Shown: piece by piece, positions 1-4,829 of the stretch
Layout: every line of letters begins with the position of its first letter
Position numbering within the stretch: position 1 is the stretch's first letter
From: Acidobacteriota bacterium
Lineage (GTDB): Bacteria; Acidobacteriota; Terriglobia; Terriglobales; Acidobacteriaceae
Assembly: GCA_019510535.1 (NCBI GenBank)
Contig: JAEKKE010000407.1
Location: 1 to 6,422 of the forward strand
Length of the DNA stretch: 6,422 nucleotides
Reading direction: 5' to 3'
Made by a program: the position numbers and the translations under genes
Notes under the pieces: model-generated
The model's database searches: none
Told to the model about the DNA's origin: nothing
The model's input: only the letters and a program-made list of their open reading frames with translations

Positions 1-126
1 CTGATACCTGACATACAAGCTCGAGTTGGCAGCAGGCCTCCTCGGCTACTCCCACGCAACACGTGACCATTTCGCCGGGAATTCCAAATTCAGTACAGGT
101 CGGGAATAAGCGCTGAAGGCCGGGGT

Positions 127-150
127 CCCCAATGAACTCGTTCATTGGGG
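127..150. repeat. Perfect inverted repeat (hairpin)
   Basis: CCCCAATGAAC (127-137) is followed by TC and then its exact reverse complement GTTCATTGGGG (140-150). This gives an 11-bp perfect dyad, or in practice a 10-bp stem with a 4-nt loop. No T-tract follows on either strand, so it is not a classical terminator. The form fits a REP-like intergenic palindrome, but copy number elsewhere in the genome cannot be seen from this window. Confidence 0.7.
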
Positions 151-173
151 TGGAAAAGCGCGTTCTATGCCAG

Positions 174-190
174 CCTGGGCAACGCCCCGG
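174..190. repeat. Imperfect small hairpin
   Basis: CCTGGGC (174-180), loop AAC, GCCCCGG (184-190): seven potential pairs with one T/C mismatch. It lies 23 bp from the perfect hairpin at 127-150, and the two may belong to one intergenic repeat unit. The assignment to a repeat family is inference. Confidence 0.35.
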
Positions 191-221
191 GTATCGGCTC
201 AGGTGCGTGGGTCAGTCCAGC

Positions 222-908
222 CTACGGTTTCCCCACTAGATTCTCACGCATAGACTTCCGCTCAGGACGAATTCTGAAATTCCCATAGCAAAGCAAACGC
301 AAAATCGAATCGGACCGGAGATGCCAACTCCCCCAACTCAGCGGAGAATCCCCTCGATCATCACGCGCCTCTAGTTTCGCCCCATGCTTCAAAAGCAACC
401 CGATCGTCGCTTCGTTTCCGAATGCAGCAGCGCGGTGAAGCGGTGTCTCGCCTCTGGTGCGTGCATCCCGCATGAACCCATCCGTTTCAGCGCCGCTCTT
501 AGTGGCTAGATTAGGATTCGCTCCCGCGGAGAGCATCACCTCCACCACTCGGTCATGAGAAACACGATCCGTTGTGCAAAGGGCACTATGGAGAGGCGTC
601 TCACCGGTCTCACTGTCGGCAGCATTGACGTCTGCTCCCTGCTCGATCAGGAACCTGCACAATCTCCAATGACCATGAAAGCAGGCTCCATTCAGATCGA
701 AGTTGGTTCCCAGCGACGTCAGTGCAACACCCTTCGAAAGCAGGAATCTCATAGCGCTGACATCACCGTAGTACGCGCACCAGCGCAGAAGAGAGACGCC
801 ACCCTCGTCTTGTCGATCTGGAGCAACGCCTGCTTCGATCAACTCAAATACAAGGTCTGTGCGTCCATCGGCAAACTCTCGCAGAAGTACATCGATGTCC
901 TTGGCCAT
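222..908 (-). CDS. Ankyrin-repeat protein (228 aa)
   Basis: This is a cytoplasmic protein of 228 residues built almost entirely from ankyrin repeats; no signal peptide or membrane segment is visible. Four clear repeats and one degenerate repeat can be read: one around GVSLLRWCAYYGDVSAMRFL, one around FDLNGACFHGHWRLCRFLIE, then TGETPLHSALC, RGETPLHRAAAFG and finally RGDSPLSWGSWH. Several end in the typical LL..GA.(V/L)(N/E) helix-turn (EQGADVNAAD, SAGANPNLAT, KHGAKLEARD). Ankyrin repeats mediate protein-protein contacts; partner and role are unknown. The ATG at 906-908 is chosen because GGAGGGG sits 3 nt upstream (the GGAGG core is 5 nt away) and the product then begins MAKDIDVLLREF. Upstream in-frame ATGs at 924-929 would add only MMGPEGI. 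The gene follows a hairpin cluster and seems to be its own unit, downstream of the broken kinase on the same strand. Confidence 0.85.
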   Translation of the reverse strand: MAKDIDVLLREFADGRTDLVFELIEAGVAPDRQDEGGVSLLRWCAYYGDVSAMRFLLSKGVALTSLGTNFDLNGACFHGHWRLCRFLIEQGADVNAADSETGETPLHSALCTTDRVSHDRVVEVMLSAGANPNLATKSGAETDGFMRDARTRGETPLHRAAAFGNEATIGLLLKHGAKLEARDDRGDSPLSWGSWHLRSDSILRLLCYGNFRIRPERKSMRENLVGKP

Positions 909-911
909 GAT

Positions 912-918
912 CCCCTCC
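912..918 (-). promoter_or_regulatory. Shine-Dalgarno of the ankyrin gene
   Basis: On the minus strand GGAGGGG precedes the ATG at 906-908, with 5 nt between the GGAGG core and the start. It favours this start over the two ATGs at 924-929, which have only AGAGGG 2-5 nt upstream. Confidence 0.6.
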
Positions 919-952
919 GGGCCCATCATAGCCCTCTGTCACATCGCCCTCA

Positions 953-967
953 GCGGCTAAAAGCCGC
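953..967. repeat. REP-like hairpin 1
   Basis: GCGGCT (953-958), loop AAA, AGCCGC (962-967): a perfect 6-bp stem. It is the leftmost of four closely spaced hairpins and sits in the probable 5' leader of the ankyrin gene, 45 nt before its start codon. No T-tract follows. Confidence 0.55.
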
Positions 968-989
968 CGACTCATAAAGCTTCTATGCG

Positions 990-1007
990 GGACGGCTGAA
1001 GCCGTCC
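990..1007. repeat. REP-like hairpin 2
   Basis: GGACGGC (990-996), loop TGAA, GCCGTCC (1001-1007): a perfect 7-bp GC-rich stem. The GGCTGAAGCC core is the same kind as that of hairpin 4 in the opposite orientation (GGGCTTCAGCCC), suggesting related palindromic units arranged as a BIME-like cluster. Confidence 0.65.
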
Positions 1008-1021
1008 TCTTAGGCAAGACA

Positions 1022-1040
1022 TTCGCACCTACGGTGCGAA
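1022..1040. repeat. REP-like hairpin 3
   Basis: TTCGCACC (1022-1029), loop TAC, GGTGCGAA (1033-1040): a perfect 8-bp stem with a 3-nt loop. It lies 14 nt from hairpin 2 and 2 nt from the base of hairpin 4. Confidence 0.65.
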
Positions 1041-1042
1041 AC

Positions 1043-1078
1043 GGTGGGATCAGCGGGCTTCAGCCCGCTGCTCCCACC
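1043..1078. repeat. REP-like hairpin 4 (long, two-part stem)
   Basis: The outer stem is GGTGGGA (1043-1049) with TCCCACC (1072-1078). The inner stem is CAGCGGGC (1051-1058) with GCCCGCTG (1063-1070), around the loop TTCA. A single T/C mismatch (1050, 1071) separates them, giving 15 paired positions. It lies 40 bp past the kinase stop codon. It could slow or end transcription or protect the mRNA 3' end, but no U-run follows on the minus strand, so it is not called an intrinsic terminator. Confidence 0.7.
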
Positions 1079-1118
1079 CAGCTCTCCCATCAATCGTGCT
1101 TGGGGATGAAAACGCTCA

Positions 1119-2442
1119 TCAATCTCCCAGCGCTGAAGCTTCCTTCAGATACTCAAAGCTCCGCTGCTTCGCCGCCAGATCGCGGCTCTCGATCACAGGC
1201 AGCATCAACGTTACGCACAGGCCGGGCCTCTCCGTCAGATTCCTTGCCGAAATCGTGCCCGCATGCAACGCCATTGCGCGGCTTGCGATCGCGAGGCCAA
1301 TGCCATAACCATCCTGCGTGTTGTGCCTCTGATTCCCCACTCGATAAAACGGCTTGAAGACCGTCTCTAACTGATCTTCCGGAATTCCCGGCCCGCTGTC
1401 GGTCACACACAGTACAGCAACGGGGCCTCCCGCGCTCTCCTGCTGTGTCAGTTCAATCTGCACCATCTTCCCCGGCGGCGAGTAGCGGATCGCATTCCGC
1501 ACAACGTTCTCCAGCGCCTGACGCAGCAGCACCGTATCGCCTTTTACCATAGAGTCCTGCGCGACCAGGAGCTCTATCCCACGGCCCATTCCCTCAGCCT
1601 CATAGCTGACATCCGGCAACAGGTCCTCCACTAGCTCGCGAAGAGAAAACACCTCTCGCGGGGACAGGCTGTCCAGATTCTCGACGTAGGCAAGCGAGAG
1701 GATCTGCCCGATCAAAGTATTCAGGCGAGACGACTCCAGCTCTATCCGGTTGAGATGCTCACCGATGCTCTCTTTCCGTCCCTCACGCGCAAGCCCGAGT
1801 GCAAGATTCAGACGCGCAAGCGGGGACCGCAGTTCATGCGAGATATCCCGAAGCAGCATTCGCTGCGCCACCACAAGCGACTGAATGCGGTCGGCCATGC
1901 TGTTGAAGTCCACCATCAGGCCATCGAGGTCGTCCGTCAGATGGAAGACGCTGATCAGCTTGCTGGTGATGCGTCCCTGGCTGACACGCGTATCCAGAGC
2001 TCCTTCCGCGATGCGGGTGCTGGCCTGCCGCAGCCGCCGGATTGGCAGTACTACAAGAACCGCAAGAAACAACGTCACCACACCGGAGATGCAGATCGTC
2101 GTGTAGCCGGGCAGCAGGCCATAGAGCTGCAGTGCCGTCTTATAGCGGTTTTCGAAGAGAAGCACATACGGCACGCCACTGTCAGAGCGCACCGGCATTG
2201 CGATCACCTGGTAGACGGCGTTGTTGGCCGTCATCCGCCGGCCGCTCTTCACCGTCTCCGCAACAAGCTGCCGTGCGCCTTCAACATCGCGGTTGCCGCA
2301 GACTCATCTGCAGCGATGCATTCAAGGCATCGATCAGCTCGGGATTATGGATATGGCGGTGCGGTTCGAAGTCCGAGATGATGATGACCACACCAGCGGC
2401 CATCCAGTACGCGAGAAAGATTTTGATAATGAGACTTCTCAT
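1119..2442 (-). pseudogene. CpxA-like sensor histidine kinase, frameshifted
   Basis: This is a membrane sensor kinase partnered with the response regulator at 2479-3174 (36-bp gap, same strand). It starts at ATG 2440-2442 after GAGGG with 7-nt spacing. The first frame gives a transmembrane N-terminus (MRSLIIKIFLAYWMAAGVVI...) and stops at TGA 2281-2283. The rest continues in another frame, open from 2303 to TGA 1119-1121 (394 codons). That part has a remnant periplasmic segment (VCGNRDVEGARQLVAE), TM2 (TICISGVVTLFLAVLVVLPI), HAMP, the H-box RDISHELRSPLARL (His at 1836-1838), the N-box ENVVRNAIRYSPP, G1 DSGPGIP, the F-box FKPFYR and G2 GYGIGLAIA. The catalytic core is therefore intact. The total span, 1324 nt, is not a multiple of three. 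The periplasmic part is only about 90 residues, shorter than I expect for CpxA-type kinases, so a deletion is likely. A truncated product from GTG 2250-2252 is possible but would lack TM1. A sequencing error cannot be excluded. Confidence 0.8.
2281..2442 (-). pseudogene. Detached N-terminal fragment of the kinase (53 codons)
   Basis: This short frame encodes the first transmembrane helix and start of the periplasmic part (MRSLIIKIFLAYWMAAGVVI, then ISDFEPHRHIHNPELIDALN), and then runs into a non-homologous tail SLRQPRC and TGA 2281-2283. Over 2281-2303 it overlaps the downstream kinase frame, so one frame change within those 23 bases would rejoin the two parts. It is translated from a good ribosome binding site and would yield a short membrane peptide, probably without function. 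Confidence 0.7.
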
Positions 2443-2449
2443 CTTCGGG

Positions 2450-2454
2450 CCCTC
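2450..2454 (-). promoter_or_regulatory. Shine-Dalgarno of the kinase gene
   Basis: GAGGG on the minus strand lies 7 nt upstream of the ATG at 2440-2442. It matters because it shows that the authentic kinase start lies upstream of the frameshift, not at the GTG at 2250-2252 or the ATG at 2232-2234 inside the downstream frame. Confidence 0.55.
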
Positions 2455-2478
2455 ATAATCCGGAGCGAGTTGGTTTGC

Positions 2479-3174
2479 TTAGTGACCGGCGGCCTCTGAG
2501 ACCAGCACGTATCCGGAGCTCCGCACCGTCTTGATGGTGTACGGCAAAGCATGCAGGCTCTCCAACTTCTTTCTCAGGCGTGAGATATGCATATCCACGC
2601 TGCGGTCAAAGGGATGGAAAGGCCGGTCCAGAACACGGTTCGTCAGATCCTCCCGGCTTAGCACCGCTCCGGGAGCGTCAAAGAGCGCCTTCAACAAAGC
2701 AAACTCAACATCGGTGAGAGCAAGCTGGCTCTCACGAAACGAGACCACCCGCTTATACAGGTTGAGCGAGAGTCCCTCGCCGCCCTGGATAGGAATCGTC
2801 ACCGCCGCCAGTCTCTCCTGACGTCGCACCATGGCACGGATACGTGCTACCAGCTCACGCGTGCTGAAGGGCTTGGGAACAAAGTCATCCGCTCCGCACT
2901 CCAGACCTGCGACACGGTCGGCCTCTTCCTTCAGCGTTGTCAGAAGCAGCACTCCCACCGTTGAAAACTCGCGCAAAGCTGAAAGCACCTTATATCCGTT
3001 CATATCCGGCAGCATGATATCCAGCAGCACGACATCATGATTGCCGCGGCGAATCGCATCCAGCCCATCACGGCCGGTATGCGCCATGCAGAGGTCGAAG
3101 CCATGCATTGCGAGATAATCCCGTAGCATGGAACATAGCTCCACGTCGTCATCAATAATCAACACCGGTCTCAT
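2479..3174 (-). CDS. CpxR-like (OmpR/PhoB family) response regulator (231 aa)
   Basis: This is a cytoplasmic two-component transcription factor. Residues 1-118 form a receiver domain: acidic pocket D8/D9 in LIIDDD, phospho-acceptor D52 in VVLLDIMLPD, switch Thr79 in LLLTT, and K101 in FVPKPF. Residues about 130-228 form a winged-helix DNA-binding domain: LTDVEFALLKAL, LSREDL, the recognition-helix segment PFDRSVDMHISRLRKKL and the wing IKTVRSSGYVLV. The PFDRS.DMHIS.LRKKL run is characteristic of CpxR-type regulators. The length is standard for the family. The start at ATG 3172-3174 is chosen for AGGAG 9 nt upstream and because MRPVLIIDDD is the canonical receiver N-terminus; upstream in-frame codons would add an atypical 30-residue extension. 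The cognate kinase gene lies 36 bp downstream and is broken, so this regulator may now depend on other phosphate donors. Inverted repeats just upstream (3197-3210, 3234-3249) could be autoregulatory sites. Confidence 0.92.
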   Translation of the reverse strand: MRPVLIIDDDVELCSMLRDYLAMHGFDLCMAHTGRDGLDAIRRGNHDVVLLDIMLPDMNGYKVLSALREFSTVGVLLLTTLKEEADRVAGLECGADDFVPKPFSTRELVARIRAMVRRQERLAAVTIPIQGGEGLSLNLYKRVVSFRESQLALTDVEFALLKALFDAPGAVLSREDLTNRVLDRPFHPFDRSVDMHISRLRKKLESLHALPYTIKTVRSSGYVLVSEAAGH

Positions 3175-3183
3175 AAGCAGACG

Positions 3184-3188
3184 CTCCT
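3184..3188 (-). promoter_or_regulatory. Shine-Dalgarno of the response regulator
   Basis: AGGAG on the minus strand ends 9 nt before ATG 3172-3174. It fixes the start at MRPVLIIDDD and rejects the longer in-frame reading that begins near 3264. Confidence 0.65.
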
Positions 3189-3196
3189 GAAAACGG

Positions 3197-3210
3197 ATAA
3201 ACCGATTTAT
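3197..3210. promoter_or_regulatory. Inverted repeat in the regulator leader
   Basis: ATAAA-CCGA-TTTAT is a 5-4-5 dyad centred about 30 nt upstream of the regulator start codon. It shares the AACCG core (3200-3204) with the dyad at 3234-3249. It could be an operator or autoregulatory site, but five base pairs in AT-rich sequence may be chance. Confidence 0.3.
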
Positions 3211-3233
3211 GTTACGGACAGAGCCCACCGTTG

Positions 3234-3249
3234 CGGTTCGTAAGAACCG
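3234..3249. promoter_or_regulatory. Perfect 6-4-6 inverted repeat upstream of the regulator
   Basis: CGGTTC (3234-3239), spacer GTAA, GAACCG (3244-3249). It lies 60 bp upstream of the regulator start, a plausible position for a protein-binding site near the promoter. The half-sites do not match the enterobacterial CpxR box (tandem GTAAA), so any link to this regulator is inference. Confidence 0.4.
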
Positions 3250-3360
3250 TTTGTGGACAGACACTACAAGGGCCGAACGACAGCGTGCGAGAAAGCTTCA
3301 ACGATCCCGCAGCTCAAAACAGGCGAATCCGCTCATCAGCCCTGGGCGTGTGATACACGT

Positions 3361-3399
3361 GTCCCCGGAGTTTTCGAGAATTTTTTCTATTTCCGGGAC
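3361..3399. repeat. Imperfect hairpin downstream of the amidase pair
   Basis: GTCCCCGG (3361-3368) pairs with CCGGGAC (3393-3399) with one bulged C. The AT-rich interior contains AGAA-TTTT-TTCT, which can form a second small stem. It begins 49 nt after the second amidase stop and may mark the 3' end of that transcript. On the minus strand no U-run follows the stem, so intrinsic termination is doubtful. Confidence 0.35.
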
Positions 3400-3447
3400 G
3401 AGATTGTGGTTAATGTATCCCGAAACGGATGAATCCGCACCTGTTTT

Positions 3448-4791
3448 CTACTTCATTGTGGAAAGAATGCTCTTCGGCACCTTCGCCGCAACGTTGTACT
3501 TCGCGTCTACAAGCTCCGTGATGTCGTACTTCAGCGTCGACGCAAACAGAATCGCCACCTCGCTGTCGCTCAGGCTGTACTGCTTCTTGATCCATGTGGC
3601 AAGCTGCGATGTGGCCAGCTGAATCGATTCAGGAACGGATCCCGTGACACCGAACGCAATTAGATAATCCTTGGTCTCTGCACGCACCTGCCCGCTTGAA
3701 TCGCCCTTGATTACTTCCACCGAGAAGTCGACATCCAATGATGTCTCCAACGCGCTTCCCGTGAGCTCACCGTCTCCCATCGCAGCGTGGCCATCGCCCA
3801 TGCCCAGCAGCGCACCAGCATGAAAGACCGGAAGATAGACTGTCGTTCCCTCCACGTTGTCGTTGTAGTCCAGGTTGCCGCCGAACGGCCCCAGATCGCC
3901 GCCGCGATACTGCTCGTCTCCCGGAGGAGCCACTGAGATGCATCCAAGCATCGGCTTCAGCGGCACACTGTAGTTCTTCATATGCTCGGAAGGATGCGCC
4001 GGAACCGCGATTCCCTTCTCCGGTAACAGGGTCCACTCGCCACTGAAATCAGGATCGTACTTCGCCCCCACCAGATACGCCGCCGTCACCGCATGCGCGT
4101 TGATCCTGGTTCCCTGGCGCGCTGTCGCACGATTGGTGCGCACCTTCAGCAGATGCAGCGCCAGCGTATCGCCGGGCAATGCACCCTCCACATAAAAAGG
4201 GCCGATGTTCGAGTCGCCGCCGCGATGACGGATACCCTTCGCATCCACACCGCCGGCATCCGCAGTCCACGTATGGACGACATCGCCGGCAAAGATATGC
4301 AGCGCCGGCGTCACCGACGCCGAGTAGGTCGCATACAGATCCTTTGGCTCGAACTTGATGGAGCGCGGAGCTGCGGGCGGTGTGACCGCGCGATCCATCG
4401 TCCAGCTCACCGTGGCCTCGGCTGCGCCCCTGCCGCCACCACCTCCACCGAAGCCGCCGCCGGCTCCGAAGCGATTCCGCATCGCCATCGTTCCGGTACC
4501 GGCGAAGCTCGCTCCAGTCAACGTGGCGCCCAGCTTGCCCGCGGGCTTGCCGTCTTCGTCGGTCAACGACAGCTCAAGCTTGTCACCGGCCAGCGTTCCC
4601 TCAACCTTCGACGAGCCCCAGCTTCCGCTCACCTTCTCACCCTGTACCTGCAGCAATACGTGCGCATACTGCGGCTCACCCGTTGTTGCCACTTTTGCAA
4701 CCCACTCGCCGGAGACATCCGCAGCCATGGCCATACGTCCGCACAACATGACACCGGCAACCGCTGCAATCCTCATCCACTGCTTCACCAT
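3448..4791 (-). CDS. Exported acetamidase/formamidase-family protein, downstream paralogue (447 aa)
   Basis: This is a probable periplasmic amide hydrolase of the FmdA/AmdA family, which releases ammonia from short amides; the substrate is unknown. Residues 1-23 are a signal peptide (MVKQWMRIAAVAGVMLCGRM, predicted cut after AMA). Residues 24-105 form a beta-rich domain (DVSGEWVAKV, KVSGSWGSSKVEGTL). Residues 109-122 are a glycine linker. Residues about 145-445 are the amidase domain: HIFAGDVVHTW, GPFYVEGALPGD, MLGCISVAPPG, GGNLDYNDNVEG, the hallmark PVFHAGALLGMGDGHAAMGDGE (321-341), TKDYLIAFG and a C-terminal VPKSI. Cytoplasmic family members lack the signal peptide and first domain. The ATG at 4789-4791 is preferred over GTG 4792-4794 because AGAGGAG lies 6 nt upstream. 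The gene lies 38 bp after its paralogue; about 122 of 165 aligned C-terminal residues match (hand count). Translation appears intact. Confidence 0.88.
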   Translation of the reverse strand: MVKQWMRIAAVAGVMLCGRMAMAADVSGEWVAKVATTGEPQYAHVLLQVQGEKVSGSWGSSKVEGTLAGDKLELSLTDEDGKPAGKLGATLTGASFAGTGTMAMRNRFGAGGGFGGGGGGRGAAEATVSWTMDRAVTPPAAPRSIKFEPKDLYATYSASVTPALHIFAGDVVHTWTADAGGVDAKGIRHRGGDSNIGPFYVEGALPGDTLALHLLKVRTNRATARQGTRINAHAVTAAYLVGAKYDPDFSGEWTLLPEKGIAVPAHPSEHMKNYSVPLKPMLGCISVAPPGDEQYRGGDLGPFGGNLDYNDNVEGTTVYLPVFHAGALLGMGDGHAAMGDGELTGSALETSLDVDFSVEVIKGDSSGQVRAETKDYLIAFGVTGSVPESIQLATSQLATWIKKQYSLSDSEVAILFASTLKYDITELVDAKYNVAAKVPKSILSTMK

Positions 4792-4797
4792 CACAAG

Positions 4798-4804
4798 CTC
4801 CTCT
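4798..4804 (-). promoter_or_regulatory. Shine-Dalgarno of the downstream amidase
   Basis: AGAGGAG on the minus strand ends 6 nt before ATG 4789-4791 and only 3 nt before the alternative GTG 4792-4794, so it supports the ATG. It lies within the 38-bp gap between the two amidase genes, which leaves little room for a separate promoter and supports co-transcription. Confidence 0.6.
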
Positions 4805-4829
4805 TTCCTTTTGTTGCAGCCAATGGGGA

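Larger units (their letters stand above)
1..221. other. Intergenic region with no convincing gene
   Basis: No coding region is supported here. It holds a perfect long hairpin (127-150) and an imperfect one (174-190), and resembles the repeat-rich intergenic DNA seen in acidobacterial genomes. On the minus strand a frame is open from about 210 to the left edge; it has an ATG at 143-145 inside the hairpin and would encode a Cys-rich stretch containing CCVGVAEEACC. It lacks a Shine-Dalgarno sequence, so I do not call it a gene. The region lies downstream of the ankyrin gene, whose stop is at 222-224. No hairpin followed by a T-run on the minus strand is seen that would terminate that gene. Confidence 0.5.
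3175..3447. other. Intergenic region before the response regulator
   Basis: These 273 bp separate the second amidase stop from the regulator start and contain no gene. They hold an imperfect hairpin (3361-3399), small palindromes CGTGT-GAT-ACACG (3347-3359) and CGGAT-GA-ATCCG (3426-3437), two inverted repeats near the regulator (3197-3210, 3234-3249) and a GGACAGA direct repeat (3216-3222 and 3255-3261). The regulator promoter presumably lies here, but I see no convincing -35/-10 pair. Confidence 0.5.

Noticed and set aside
555..977. Plus-strand open frame of 140 codons
   Set aside because: It is antisense to the ankyrin gene and runs into the hairpin at 953-967. No ribosome binding site or recognisable protein is seen.
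1022..1078. Intrinsic terminator for the kinase gene
   Set aside because: The stems are strong, but neither strand shows a U-run directly after them. They fit REP-like palindromes better.
953..1078. CRISPR array
   Set aside because: The units are palindromes of different sequence with 2-22 nt gaps, not identical direct repeats with regular 30-40 nt spacers.
1755..2458. Overlapping plus-strand frames opposite the kinase
   Set aside because: They are mirror frames of the kinase pseudogene with low-complexity Arg/Ser/His translations and mutual overlap. The minus-strand frames carry the real kinase motifs.
3175..3264. Thirty-codon N-terminal extension of the response regulator
   Set aside because: Receiver domains of this family begin at about residue 1-5 with a beta-strand such as PVLIIDDD. 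The extension lacks a ribosome binding site and overlaps the dyads, while AGGAG supports ATG 3172-3174.
4738..4743. Lipoprotein signal (Cys17 of the downstream amidase)
   Set aside because: The residues before the Cys (V-M-L-C) do not fit a lipobox. The AMA-AD site downstream is a better signal peptidase I cleavage site.
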